Counted from the first letter of the stretch, positions 10,739 through 22,388 are shown. The stretch: DNA of 64,000 nt from Choristoneura fumiferana (GCF_025370935.1 NC_133494.1:6612496-6676495); one strand, 5' to 3'. Notes: a model not told the origin generated them from the sequence alone. A program made the numbers and translations.

Positions 10739-10942
10739 TCAAGCTAAATTTCACCCGAAATTATCTCAAACTCCTCTAAACTCGCAGCGTTAAGTAAATA
10801 ACCTGTCGTGACAGTTGCCATCAACCGTTTACATCGACTCGATCGGTCCGGACCGCCCCGGATATTACGTCGGTGCGATTTGACGTTTATTTAACGTCTA
10901 GTTGTCACCAAACTTATATTGAGTGAAATGTTATTGATAATG

Positions 10943-11122
10943 CTTGTTATGGTATAACTTTACAAACCTTTTGAAAATACGACGAAACGGTTCGAGAAAA
11001 GGTGGGTAGTGCCCCGCCTTTTTTTTCTTCGTTTTGGAGACAAAGAAAAGGCGGGCACTACCTACCTTTTCTCGAACCGTTTCGTCGTATTTTTAAATGT
11101 TTTATAACACTTATAACAACCA
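10943..11122. mobile_element. Strong hairpin MITE
   Basis: The core arms 10976-11028 and 11045-11092 (AATACGACGAAACGGTTCGA and its complement) pair with one mismatch and a one-base bulge over about 47 bases, around a loop of about 15 bases. Weaker outer arms extend pairing to TGTTATGG...CTTATAACAA. A transcript would form a very stable stem. Confidence 0.75.
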
Positions 11123-11439
11123 GTGTGCGAGCACCATTACTAGCTTGCGACTGCAGCTTCGATATTCCGTGAGAATTTCGCAAAATCCGTCCTTATTTGT
11201 CACAAAGGGTACCTACCTCTAAGAAAACTTTCGCCTTTCTAGGGTTTGTGTAGAATATATTGATGATGATGAATCATTCAGTCAGAAGTCAGCCAGGGTT
11301 ATTCTATTTATTTACTTACTACTTACTTTATTCCTCAGGATGCCGATAAATCTCTCCTTGGTATATCTCTATGATCTAAATAATCTAAAACAATATATAT
11401 TTTGCCAAATTTCAAGTGATTTAAACTGTTGTCAGTAAC

Positions 11440-11522
11440 TAGGCACTAGTTCTGATCTGAGAGGAGGCCTGTGCCCAGCAGTGGGACGTATATAGGCTGG
11501 GATGATGATGATGATGATGAAA
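11440..11522 (+). mobile_element. SINE/RTE-type 3' tail
   Basis: GAGGCCTGTGCCCAGCAGTG, GGACGTATATAGGCTGGG and then (GATGAT)n. This tail is shared by lepidopteran tRNA-derived SINEs (compare 62651-62963). Only the last 80 bases remain. Confidence 0.7.
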
Positions 11523-11905
11523 ATAAAGTTATTTTTTGACGTACTTACATAAATTGGAAAATATTTTTTTTTAATTTGACAATGATCTATCTAAACAAAC
11601 ATATCGTACAGATGCTAAAGATATAGCTAGAGTGATAAAGACTCCATTCAAGGAACGAACTTGTCTCTTTGGCTTCTTCTTAATAATTATCGCCTCACCC
11701 CCTACGCCCCCTACTCTAATATTTACCGTCATGGTAAAACTCTCCACTTTTACGACAGACGTTTTTTAGCGGAATTACCGAGTAATTTATGTTGCCCCAT
11801 GGGGACTCCATTAGGGATGATGTTACCAGGCAATGCCAAAACATGCACTCTGCAGATTACCATTATTAAAAACAATATTCACACGTTAAATAAGAAGACA
11901 CATTA

Positions 11906-11973
11906 ATTGCAAAGACGTAGCTATTGTGAGGTCGCGGGTGACCGAAGTAATTGTTTATGTAAATAGTTCATTA
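11906..11973. mobile_element. Foldback family fragment
   Basis: TGCAAAGACGTAGCTATTGT, GAGGTCGCGGGTGACCGAAG and TAATTGTTTATG are the right-arm words of the family at 34727-35235. The left arm is missing. Confidence 0.5.
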
Positions 11974-12099
11974 ATAAGGAGCTTCGCAAAAAAGTGTCTT
12001 ATTAATAAAATAACTTATATTCTAATATCGAAATAAGAAAGGACCTACGGATATTTGTTTAATGGATGCAATTTATTTTTATGCATTGCAATATATTAA

Positions 12100-12320
12100 A
12101 TTAGATTAGATTTATTTATTACCTAATGAAAAAATACATTATAAATACATGTCAGGTACCTAATTAAATATAAGAAATTCACAAAAGGATCTTCAAATTA
12201 TATCAAAAAATAATAATAGTAATTTAACATCAATATAAATAGCACTTGGCGTAGGCCCGTGTAATATTTTCCCTCCTAGGAGAAATGTTTTAAGCAACAA
12301 GAGAAATAATAATAATATCA
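12100..12320 (-). mobile_element. LINE 3'-end relic, minus orientation
   Basis: It starts with (ATTAG)-type units (TTAGATTAGATTTATTTATT), CCTAATGAAAAAATACA and later CCCTCCTAGGAGAAATGTTT. Tandem pentamers at this position are usual for the 3' tail of a lepidopteran LINE inserted in reverse. No open frame is left. Confidence 0.45.
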
Positions 12321-13649
12321 TAGTGGGAAATAACAATAAATGTCAGCCAAAAATAAAATAAGAATTAAATTTCAAAATAGTAATAACAATAATCAAGGGT
12401 AAAAACAAGGACAAAAGTTAAAATAAGGTACAATTACTATGTCAAATTTAAAAAATTGGAATGATCGATCAAATAAAATAATAAAATATTATACACAATC
12501 CATACTCTATATAATAAAATTTCTCCATATTGGCCCTATGTGATTTTGCAAACGAAATTCAAGAAAATTTGATTTTACGCCTTACGCAAAGACTTATTCA
12601 TGTTTTTTTTGCAACATAATTTTCACAGTAAGTAAGCGTGTTGAACATTTTACTGTTTTGCTCGTAACATACGTTTTACACTTTATAAAATATTTTCTTG
12701 AGAAATGTAAAACTACGAGTAATATTCTATCTACATATTTTTATTGCTGTCCCAACACTACGGTTTTTAAGAACACTAATGCCAGAACTAAATTAGGTAA
12801 ACTAAGATGACAGCTTTCCTTTCACAATAATAAGATTATGAGCAAATTATTGTTGGATGAAGCTTTGCATTTCGTTCACAGTCGACATTTGGGTATATTG
12901 CTCTTCGTTACATAAATAGGTACAAGCTTCGCGACTATACTCGTATAAATACGAAATGGAAAATAATTGTCATTCCTTAGCCATTGAATTCTTATAAAGC
13001 AATCCACAGAGCGGAACCTGACAGAAGTGCGAAAGGGTCTAAATTCAATTGAAAAGATCCGACGCAGTATAAATATTTGTTAGGTAAACAATCTGTGGAC
13101 GCCTCAAATAAAGTATTGAAAGCCAATTTCTTCAACAGTCCCGGTGTTTAGTTGGTTAATCCTGTTTTCGAGGAGTCGGTTACGGCACCGGCGGCTGTTG
13201 CTAATTTATTTTTAATTGTCGATTTTGCCGTCTGAATTTCGTTTAAGAGAACTGGAATTTAAATGACAATTCGGTGCTACTGTTTTGTTCGTATCACCGG
13301 TTCGTTCTCAACTCGTTTGGAATAATAAGCGTGGTTATTTTACTCGATAGGCGTTAAAATCTCTGAAATTTTTATAATAGGCTTATGCTACTACTGTGTG
13401 AGTACTGAGTTTCTACCCTATAACGATAAAAACTTCTTATAAGACAAATATATTGTCTGCATAAACCAATAAAGTTAAAAGTCAACCAAAACTACAACAG
13501 TAATGATAAAACAAATTTAACGTTTTATTTGTCAAAATCAGTCCAGTTCCCACAGTAAATTCTAATAGACCAAGGAAATTAATTTCTCGTAACTTTTCCG
13601 TTTCTACGTATAAGTACGTAACTAAGACGGCTGTAGTTATTCAATATCG
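12321..13649. other. Unassigned AT-rich stretch
   Basis: No open frame with splice borders and no repeat match within the window. A GC-richer part at 13140-13300 (GAGGAGTCGGTTACGGCACC) shows no ORF. Confidence 0.35.
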
Positions 13650-13652
13650 AAC

Positions 13653-13696
13653 CAAGGACTATATACTAGTTATATATAGTCCTTGATCGAACCAAG
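13653..13696. repeat. 27-bp palindrome between 11-bp direct repeats
   Basis: ATCGAACCAAG stands on both sides of GACTATATACTAGTTATATATAGTCCTTG, which is nearly self-complementary. It looks like a tiny insertion with a target duplication, or a slippage product. Confidence 0.55.
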
Positions 13697-13827
13697 TTAT
13701 TTAATCAACTCCTACTGCGCAATAAGATGCCATGTCTTACAGAGATGAAACTAAGTTACTTAGTTATCCTATTAATATGAATGCAAATGTTTTTAGTATC
13801 TAGTTTGTTACATTTAATTAAAATTGG

Positions 13828-14090
13828 TATAAAAAAATACGGGACATGTGACACTAATTGAACGAGTCCCAAAGTAAGCAAAGCTTGTGGTATGGGTACT
13901 AGGCATTAGATTCACATACTTAAAAAGATATATATATACTTAAATACATATTGAACACCCAAGACTCGAGAACAGATATCCTATTTTTCATATAAATATC
14001 TGCCCCGACCGGGAGTCGAACCCGGGACCTCAAGCTTCGTAGGCAGGGTCTCCAACTTCCCTAGGGCTATGCGGCCGTCAAACCCGCTCT
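13828..14090 (-). mobile_element. tRNA-derived SINE, minus orientation
   Basis: On the minus strand a tRNA-like head with a B box (GGTTCGACTCCCGG) is followed by AGATATTTATATGAAAAATA and CTAGTACCCATACCACAAGC. I know this head-body pair from lepidopteran SINEs. The 3' end is near the A-rich run at 13828. Confidence 0.65.
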
Positions 14091-14496
14091 TTGACGATAC
14101 TTAGCTGAATTTCTGGAATAGCATATAGTCTACTTTTCAGCTAAGAAACGTACTCATTTTTAACATTATTAAAGATTCTTCCACGGGCGCAAAGCTGTTG
14201 ACAAAAGCTAGTTAATGCCTAAGTTGTTTATTTGCTCCCCATTATCAAACAGCAGCTGCTTGAGCGGTGTGGTGTTGCATAGTTAGGATGCACTTCAATT
14301 TAGTTTACAACCAGCAATGAGTCGGGCTCACAACTGCGCAGCGCCAACTTTGTAAGTGGATTGATTATGGTTTGCTCCAATGTTACGTATCGAACTGGAA
14401 CAAACGAGAAGGGATGCAGGGCATTTTCTCTAACTGTTTAATTCAGTTTGTGGTGTCAGCAGTGATTGCCAAGTTAATGATTATGAAATATAAACA

Positions 14497-14545
14497 ATTA
14501 TTTTGCTTACCCGCGGCTTACAATAGCGTCGTCTATGCATGGACT
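14497..14545. mobile_element. Short fragment of the foldback family
   Basis: TTTTGCTTACCCGCGGCTTA and GTCGTCTATGCATGG resemble the left arm words of the foldback family. Too short to define ends. Confidence 0.35.
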
Positions 14546-14571
14546 GTGAAATCGCATTCTAATATATGATC

Positions 14572-14682
14572 TCATCAGGTCTGACAGGTCGCCTTTTGGT
14601 TGGTGGGAGTCAACTCGTAGTCTTGGTCCACAACTCATCCGGCATGTGGCAAACATGGCCAGCCCAGTCCCACTGCAGCTTA
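14572..14682 (-). pseudogene. RTE LINE C-terminal relic
   Basis: On the minus strand the translation reads WDWAGHVCHMPDELWTKTT, then after a stop LPPTKRRPVRP. This is the conserved C-terminal block of RTE-clade polyproteins (WxWAGHIxR...RPxxRW). Stops and length show it is dead. Confidence 0.65.
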
Positions 14683-14690
14683 TGCATGGA

Positions 14691-15799
14691 TGACGGAAAA
14701 AATGACATTATACATTAAATTTATAGATAAGAGCTTTACATAACGATTTTTGGAAACAACATATTCTAAACGTTCTTTGTAATTTTCGTTTAAAAGATTA
14801 GGTGTAGCCTCTGGCGAGATAGCTGTGGCACAAATATTTACACTTTTATACAAGTACTTATAACTCGCTTAACAATATCCAATTTATATTTATGTATAGA
14901 TCTGGAAAGTTAACTGAAATTCTGGCATTTAGCTTAATTCTAATGAGAATCCCCAAAAATTTCATCGTAAGTTCGTAACTCAAGAGAAGTTTCCCTGCCG
15001 GCCGCGCGGACGCGTTAGGTATTCGTTTGGGATATTGCTGTCTTTATCGCTCGTGACATAAGCGCTCGCAGCCGTCCCCACCATGCCTTCCGCAACAAGG
15101 TTCGTAATTTATATCGAGATAGGCTTTTCAAGATTTGAGCGGTTGAATTTTGGGTTTCGTTGTCCTCATATTATACGAAAAGTATAGCACAGAAATGAAT
15201 GATATTTTACAATCAAGATATTCATTATATTTTCTATGCCTGTGGTTTTTTAGATTTTTGTAAAATTGCTTTATTCGTCTGTAATTCTCGTGCAAAGTTT
15301 TTTTTGTCGACTTTACTTTATTACACATTTCTCACATTTCTTCAAATCTGAAAAACCACAGGCATATATAATTACGTCTAGTCCATACTTACAAAATTTC
15401 ATCTATTTCTGTTGCCTAGTTTTCAAATGAGTCCGGGACTACGTTTGTATGGAGAATGGAACGAAAGACTTCTTTTAAAAGGAAGTGCTTTACTTTGTAC
15501 GAAAAACATACGTGTAAAATGTCATGTCATGCACACGTATTTTCCCCTGACCATTGTTATCGCATGTCAGAAAAATACTTAAACCGATCCGAGATATCAA
15601 TGACAAAGTCTACAGAGATACATCACTGGGGCATCGTCTGACCTCTTTCATTAATAAGGTTTCACTATCACAAGACAGATGGACTGCAAGGGTAGAGATC
15701 GCAAATGGGTCGCCTCTGCAAATAGTTTGCGAGAAAAAGACATATATTCTCTAACCTTTCCCTTATTTTACACAGAAGGAAAAAATCATAGAAAAGAGT
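14691..15799. other. Unassigned stretch with one GC-rich patch
   Basis: At 14995-15105 a GC-rich patch includes CCCACCATGCCTTCCGCAAC, a start-like context, but no good donor follows with the phase needed by the 23249 exon. A short inverted pair, TATGCCTGTGGTTTTTTAGA and its complement, lies at about 15235-15365. Confidence 0.35.
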
Positions 15800-15905
15800 G
15801 ATGAACTGAAACAGTTCCTTTGCTCATCCGCGACCTAGGTTTAGGCAAGAAAAAATGGTCGCGGTTGAACAAAGTAATTGCTTCAGTTCATTGAAATGGA
15901 CATCC
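15800..15905. mobile_element. Minimal foldback family copy
   Basis: GATGAACTGAAACAGTTCCT and ATTGCTTCAGTTCATTG are inverted ends, with CTCATCCGCGACCTAGG and GGTCGCGGTTGA inside. It is the terminal region alone, about 105 bases. Confidence 0.65.
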
Positions 15906-16344
15906 GACGGTTTCTTTTTTTTTCAAAAGGAGTATGTATATTGACAACATCCTGTGTTGGGACCATTTCGTGACATGTCTGTCTCGGTTTTTGTTTTTTA
16001 TTTTATCTATTTTTTTTGCTTGTAAAAAATGACACAAATACATGTTTTTCTTTCTTTCTTTACTTCTTTTTTGGGTTAGTAAGTCAATATCTACCTACCT
16101 TTGATTATTTATAATCAAAGCTACCTACTATAAATCAAATTATCGGATTTTGGCTCTGTGGGTATAAATGAGTAAAAAATCTGTTAGGTACACGCTGTAT
16201 TGCAAAATGCATGGTACGATTTTGTAGTATCTAAAAAGAAGACAAGCTCTCCAAAACTCGAAGTCATATGGCAGCTTAGTAGCTTTGTGGCACAGCATAC
16301 GTAATCATCGTCATCATTAGTATAGCAGTCATTGTCATCTGACG

Positions 16345-16700
16345 AAATATTCGCGTAATGTCGATTCCGATGCTGAGCCGATAGCCCAGCTCTTTCCTTG
16401 CGGTATGGATGACGAAAAAACTCGACGTAATTTTCCGAATGCTGCCCATCCCAGCTGAATTCTCCTCTTGGAAGGAGTTCTCAAAGTTGTTTCTACTAAG
16501 CTGCAAAATCTTCCCTCGCATGCCTCGGCATGTGTACTCCGAAACAACTTCAAGATGGTTTCCATTAACGAGGCCGAGCCTCGGATCAACATGGTCGTTG
16601 ACCATAATTTTGGTCTTGTCCACATTCATACCGAGACTATCCGACGTGAGAATGATGCTAGGTCATTCAATCGCCGAATATGTAATAGTTCTCTCAAACA
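16345..16700 (-). pseudogene. RTE LINE reverse transcriptase fragment
   Basis: Two overlapping minus-strand frames give MNVDKTKIMVNDHVDP and, after frameshifts, RRIQLGWAAFGKLRRVFSSS. Both are conserved stretches of the RTE-clade reverse transcriptase (KMNxDKTK and RIxxGWAAFGKLR...FSS). The switch of frame between them and several stops show a dead copy. The catalytic YADD region and endonuclease are absent. Confidence 0.8.
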
Positions 16701-16799
16701 GAGGATCTTGGGATCGTGGGATGGAAACCGGGTTCTCATCTTTGAGCTTTTCGGAATCTGTCTGCAAATTAACTACTCAATTAAGGAAAAAATCTGTTA

Positions 16800-17015
16800 A
16801 AAAGAAATACTCGTACACATGTGTACTCGTACCTGTGGAGCGGTTAATCTGTCATCTCCCAGGATAACAGGATCAAAGGAATTTCGGCACAAATTTGTGC
16901 CTCTGGGAGAGGACAGGTTAAACGGTGTGTATGTTAAGTCTTCAAGCCCTTTCATTTTGTGAGAAGACGTGTGCAGAGTAATAGGACATAATATAGGCCG
17001 GAAATGATGACTAGA
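16800..17015 (+). mobile_element. Old SINE relic
   Basis: GGTTAATCTGTCATCTCCCA, then CAAGCCCTTTCATTTTGTGA and ATATAGGCCGGAAATGATGA, correspond loosely to the shared SINE tail. Divergence is high. Confidence 0.4.
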
Positions 17016-18106
17016 ATGCAACTTATAAATAATATATAATTTTTTGTAGGTATTTAATAAAACGCAAAATATTTCAACAGTAACATCAGAACCCAAACAT
17101 TGCCAAAGTAAATAGCATAAAAGACTCGCTAAGTGGGTTAGAAATTAAGTGAATGTGGGTTACATTAACTTGCTTTTAGTTTTGTGCAAAGAAATAGCTT
17201 AAGTGGGTTCCTGTGTTTGCACTCTTCATAACATTAGTAAAAGGATTGCCCTATTTAATAACAATATAAATTGTTGTTTTTCTAACAAGGGTAAGAAAAT
17301 GCTGCTAAAAAAGTGTTTTTGTTTTTCCTGTTGCGAACCAACCTACCATAATGTCTTGATCTTCCAGTTAGTTAAATTTTGACTTATTGTTCATGTAATA
17401 TTTCCACGTTTTAAAATACAGTCCATAAAATCTTCGTAAAACGACACAGTAATCGTATCAGTCAGGCTTTTAAAATAATTTAAACATCCCGACAATCAAA
17501 GTTGTCTTCCAGATTGTATGAGCACGCAATCTCAGCCCTCCAAAGCAATTACCGCGAAGTGGTTCACCTGCGGACTAGCACAATGTAAGCAAAGAACCGT
17601 CCGTAGTCGTGTAATTCAATGTACATAGTACGTGACTAGCTAAAGCGTGGATCTATGTGGCGCGCAGGTAGTTTAGGATATTACATGCGAGGATTGCTGT
17701 TTTACAGAGAAATATTCTATAGTGACTTCCAATGTGGCTGCCAGTACGTCAGGTTTTTTTTAAATGACAGTTATAGTTACATCGTATCTTTTCCCGATAA
17801 CTGTCGTCCCTAACAAGTAATAGTATGTTAGATACAATAGATACGAGTAGTAGAACTCTTTCTAACGTCACGTCAGATCAAACCAAACCCAAGCCCTCTT
17901 AACATAAGAGGCGATGCTCTTGAAAGGTCGCATGAAATCTGGTCGTGAGGTGAAATAGAAAACTATGAAGCTAGTTAATATGCACATTGGCCCGTGATAT
18001 TTGTTGTAGATAAACCAAAGATCAGTCAATCAGAAAATCGCTGTCAGTACTTACAAGAAAATAAACCTATTTGGCGAACTTTAGTAGCAATTTTACCAGG
18101 TAAAAA
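17016..18106. other. Unassigned stretch holding one copy of a 31-bp direct repeat
   Basis: Nothing coding. GTAATTCAATGTACATAGTA...GACTAGCT at 17611-17641 recurs exactly at 18880-18910. Confidence 0.45.
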
Positions 18107-18664
18107 AATCGGCCAAGTGCGAGTCGGACTCGCCCATGAAGGGTTCCGTAGCAGCAAGTAACATAATATAAAAGTTTCCTTTACTTTACGATTTATGACG
18201 TATTAAATAAAAACTACTTACTAGATCTCGTTCAAATCAATTTTCGGTGGAAGTTTGCATGGTAAGTACATCATATATATTTTTTTAGTTTTATCATTCT
18301 CTTATTTAAGAAGTTACATGGGGGGGACACACATTTTACCACTTTTTATTCAGTTTAGAAAAAAAATATATTAGAAATCTCAATATCATTTTTGAAGACC
18401 TATCCATACGAGTAGATACCCCACACGTATGGGTTTGATGAAAAAACATTTTTGAGTTTCAGTTCTCCCCAATTTTTTTTTTCTATTTTTGTGTGAAAAT
18501 CTTAATGCGGTTCACAGAATACATCTACTTACCAAGTTTCAACAGTATAGTTCATATAGTTTCGGAAAAAGGTGGCAGTGACATACGGACGGAAAGACAG
18601 ACAGACAGACATGACGAATCCGTAAGGGTTCCGTTTTTTCCCATTTGGCTACGGAACCCTAAAA
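18107..18664 (+). repeat. GGTTCCG dispersed repeat, plus orientation, divergent subfamily
   Basis: Head ATCGGCCAAGTGCGAGTCGG with GAAGGGTTCCGTAGC; end in (GACA)n and GGCTACGGAACCCTAAAAC. The interior differs from the copies at 1711 and 3216, so it is another subfamily. The 31-bp direct repeats at 17611 and 18880 lie outside it. Confidence 0.7.
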
Positions 18665-19360
18665 CATATAGGGATATGATGAACAGCGTACGTCCAAGAC
18701 TTTGAACATGAAAATTTCCTCGTATGTAAGATCAATCAATATCTTTAAAATTTAATAACCCCATTTCCAGTAGCCCGGTATTGTCTATCAACCAGTAACG
18801 ATACTGCTTTATAAGTTTAGGTAATGATAGCATGTCTAGCATAATGTAGTAAGTGTGGAATCGTCTGTTCCATATCCTAGTAATTCAATGTACATAGTAC
18901 GTGACTAGCTCGGGCGAACTACTGCTAGAGCAATGGAGCGAGCTGCGAAAAGGTTGTTCAACCATAAATTCAAAAATTTAAAACAAACTCGTTGTTTTAC
19001 TATGGAAATATAAAACAAGATAAAACGAATGGCGACATTGAAAAATCTTTGTTTTGTAAAATAAATATTAGATTGTTTTTAAAAACACAGTTTAATTAAT
19101 TACTGTAGCAACGGAACACAAATGTTGTTTTTTCACATTGTATGTGGTTCTACTCCGGGATTCATATAAATTGAAAATTTAACTGGCATCAATTTAGACA
19201 CTTTCTAACCCTAGACTTGTTTGGTTAACAAACAATAATTACATTTTGGGGTTATAAATAATACAAATAAATTGAGGTTTGCTCGTATCTTTTCGGTAAA
19301 CTTTACTGAAAATATAATTTGATTTAAATTGCGTGGTATTTAAATACAATAAGTACCTTC

Positions 19361-19560
19361 CTAGGCAACCGAGCTTTGCTCGGGCTTAAACTCGGTAACA
19401 AGCGTTTTCCCAGCGATAAGACCAAGCTACATCGATTTTTCATCCCCGAAAACCACTACATACCAAATTTCATCGAAATCGTTGGAGCCGTTTCCGAGAT
19501 CCCGGAAATATATTTACAAGAATTACTCGTTTAAAGGTATCTCAGATATAAGCCATTGTT
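19361..19560 (+). mobile_element. Dispersed element fragment, Helitron-like
   Basis: GAGCTTTGCTCGGGCTTAAA, CATCCCCGAAAACCACTACA, ACCAAATTTCATCGAAATCG and AAGAATTACTCGTTTAAAGG in order, a block order I associate with lepidopteran repeats. The termini are not clear. Confidence 0.4.
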
Positions 19561-19879
19561 TTGTTTCATTTACGTTATGAATTTAATGAAGAGGGCAAGG
19601 AGGAGATAGGTTCCCGTAAAGGTAGTCGGGTGTCAGTAGCTTGGTGACTGACTAGCCCAATCTGAGGGACATTCACTACCAATCAAACCGAGTGGGTGCC
19701 CAACAGTGGGCGCATTTTATGCTAAGGAAGAAGATTGACGTAACGAATACGATGTCATAAAATAAAGTTATTCAAAAGTACAAGCTGAAATTTTATACGT
19801 GATACAAAATTAGTGTTCCAAGCTTAGTCAATGCTAGACAATATAATGCATTCAAAGGTGTGTGTGAAATTAACAATCC

Positions 19880-19975
19880 GCACTAAGCCCGCGTGGGAAC
19901 TACGGCCCAAGCCCTCTCATTCTGAGAGGAGGCCTGTTCCCAGCAGTGAGACGTATATAGGCTGGCATGGATAAT
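19880..19975 (+). mobile_element. SINE/RTE-type 3' tail
   Basis: AAGCCCGCGTGGGAACTACG, CCCTCTCATTCTGAGAGGAG and ACGTATATAGGCTGGCATGG. Truncated, with a decayed GAT tail. Confidence 0.65.
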
Positions 19976-19979
19976 GCAT

Positions 19980-21090
19980 TAACTCATTAATCTGTTAAAA
20001 TTAGTCGAATTAAATTTGCGATTTACGTACCTACATTGAGTTTGTTATTTAATTTCGACATATGTAGTATGAATATTCTAAATTTTATCAGCGCGAAAAA
20101 CCAATTTAATATCACGTTCAAAATTTCTTCATGTATAAAATGTTGAAAACTCCTCTAGAGCCCTATGTCATAAAAGCTTTAATCAATGATCCAAAGGTCA
20201 AGACTATTGAAGAACTGCTGAACGGATTTTGACAAATGAGGTGTCAAATGATTCGGGAAAAACGGGCAAGTGGCACTGGGCGTAATGATATTATCACTCG
20301 AGAACTTGTGAGGCTTGAGTCAATCGTTACTTTTGGGTAGTAAAGTATTTGATGTCAATCACTTCACAGATTAATTAAAATTTTAACTTCGTTCAGTAGT
20401 AAGTCATGCAAAGATAAAAAACTCATCATACTTACCTCTTCATTAAATTGCCGGGCTATGTTGTTCCCACCTAACCTTTACTTCTAAGAATGTTTTATTA
20501 GATATTTTTAGTTTGTTTTATCGAGGGTTATGTGTTGCATTACAATATTAAAATATATTTCAATAGCCATGTCAAATTTGTTGAGGTTTAATTTGTACAG
20601 TAAATAAACTACTCATGTTGTATTACATGCTTTCGGTTTGTAAGTTTCTTTGCATAATACTGCTTTCCACTAGTGCTCGTGTCGTCACAGTATTTGTGTG
20701 TGTTTTTATATTTTTGTTTTAAATGGGCCCCATTGAAATAGTAATTGAGCAACGCTAGCTCACCCGAACATTATACTGAGTCCCAATTTATACTATTCCA
20801 AATGTATTTTTTCCTAAAATGAATGAATAAATGTGTTCCTGAATGTTTGACACACACACACACACACACACACAACATCACGCCGTTGTCCCAAATGGGG
20901 TACGCAGAGCACACGAAACGTTACCGCTTTCTGAGCCACTTTTAGCAATTTTAGGTTTTAAGTTTGACAAATAAATTATTTGTATTTCTCTCTCGCTCTC
21001 TCACTATACAGTCTTTATAATCTTAAAATACTTCATGAACATATTTCTCGTTAACATTGAGCACGCTTCAGTTCACTTTGTCATTAAAAC
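19980..21090. other. Unassigned stretch with a (CA)n microsatellite
   Basis: A (CA)n run of about 12 units lies at 20850-20874, and CTCTCTCGCTCTCTC at about 20988. No gene signal apart from the candidate exon that follows. Confidence 0.45.
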
Positions 21091-21097
21091 AGTAAAT

Positions 21098-21143
21098 ATG
21101 TTCTATCGAGAAATTATTCTCGTGATCAGAGAATTTATCTGGC
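21098..21143 (+). CDS. Possible first coding exon of gene 2 (weak)
   Basis: An ATG at 21098 opens a 15-codon frame (MFYREIILVIREFIW) that runs into GGC|GTAAGT, a near-consensus donor, and ends in phase 1. The 23249 exon needs exactly one base from its predecessor, and the joined codon CGT would be Arg. Against it: composition is AT-rich, the segment contains a CGAGAAATTATTCTCG hairpin, and phase match has a one-in-three chance. It could equally be a non-coding coincidence. Confidence 0.15.
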
Positions 21144-21403
21144 GTAAGTAATCCGATTAAGGATTCCACATGACACGTTCGATACGGGGCATTTAATAAA
21201 ATTTACGCGTGTACGAACCCTACTGTGATATTACTCCATACTTGTTTGGAATTCTTGAAAAGTTTGAACACATTGATGTAATTTGGAAACTTTATACATA
21301 CGAGCTATTACAAAATGGATTAGGAGTTATTTCAATCAGCTGTTAGATAATTTAACTTAACAGCATTATGTTTTTTTTTTTCATATATAGTTTACAGTTT
21401 AAT

Positions 21404-21575
21404 TCTTACTAATATTGTAGATGCGAAAGTCTATCTATTTGTAACCTCTTCACTCTTCACGCTAAAACCGCTGAACCGATTCAGTATGGACTTTGTTTTA
21501 GAGCTTGGAAAGGACGTAGGAGAATTTTTATCCCAGAATAATTTAAATATCCATAAAGATGCTGCAGAATAATTT
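21404..21575 (+). mobile_element. Helitron 5' end, truncated
   Basis: TCTTACTAATATTGTAGATG with GCGAAAG following is a slightly diverged lepidopteran Helitron 5' terminus. CACGCTAAAACCGCTGAACC also matches the copy at 40831. No CTAG 3' end is recognisable. Confidence 0.55.
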
Positions 21576-21649
21576 ATTCTTTATGCCCTTCATTATTAGG
21601 AACTAAATGGAACTAAAATGAACGTAGCGATTGATATCGATATCGTAGT

Positions 21650-21960
21650 GATTGCACGTTTTGTCTGCACCTAGTTAGCACCGGGAAGCGAAATCTTGCC
21701 ACCTTCAATGTAACTTAGCCTAAGTGCTCGAAGCTAGAAAGCCATATAGCACATTAACATCAAGCCGCCCCAATGCTCGAGTCCCGGGCGTATTGAGGCT
21801 ATCGCAGTACTTAGTATTCCGGGATTAAGGCTACACGTCTTGTTCGCTCCAACGAACACCGTAGCGTTTTGGTGGCAGCCGACCGGGAAATTTGTACTCT
21901 CGGCCGTCATTTGTCTGGGATTAACTACCACCCAGAATATCAACGTGTGACGGATTGAAA
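21650..21960. other. GC-rich segment of unknown nature
   Basis: GC is clearly above the flanks from about 21765 to 21930. A minus-strand frame (21734-21943) is open for 69 codons, but its product (GCHQNATVFVGANKTC inside) matches nothing I know and has no clear splice borders. It may be an unrecognised repeat. Confidence 0.3.
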
Positions 21961-22204
21961 ATATTGGATTAGCCGGTACATAGTTTGTACGAAGCGAAGA
22001 GGGAAATAAAAAGTTTGAAGTGACTTTTAATAATGATTGCTGATAATAATATGCCTAAAATTTTGTAGTACTTTATATAACACACTGGCAACGTTCTAGT
22101 TAATGTTGTAAAAAAAAATATTATTTCGATTTATTATACGTTCTTCTGTACATTTCAAACTTTAATTTAGGTAGTTATATTTCAACTAATTTATATATAT
22201 CTTT

Positions 22205-22285
22205 TCCAAGTATTATACTTTTTTGTACTGATTTGTGGTGTGCATTAAAGAATATTTCTATTGCATTTTATTGTATTGTATTTTA
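22205..22285 (+). mobile_element. LINE 3' tail, (TTGTA)n type
   Basis: TTGTACTGATTTGTGGTGTG, CATTAAAGAATATTTCTATT and then TTGTATTGTATT. The same tail occurs at 32740-32805. It is a 3' end only. Confidence 0.6.
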
Positions 22286-22335
22286 GACAATTGTACTGAC
22301 AATTGTACTTACTGCACGTTTTTATGCAAGTAATT

Positions 22336-22388
22336 AGGGTTCCGGAGCCAAAATGGCAAAAACGGAACCCTTATAGTTTCGTCAAGTC

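Noticed and set aside
13990..14085. Functional tRNA gene on the minus strand
   Set aside because: A B box is clear, but the cloverleaf cannot be completed and SINE body sequence follows directly, so it is the tRNA-like head of a SINE.
15005..15110. CCCACCATGCCTTCCGCAAC as start of gene 2
   Set aside because: The following GTTCGT is a poor donor and gives phase 2, whereas the microexon at 23249 needs phase 1.
16409..16867. 152-codon plus-strand ORF
   Set aside because: It is the antisense of the RTE reverse transcriptase relic at 16345-16700; the minus frames match a known protein and the plus frame matches nothing.
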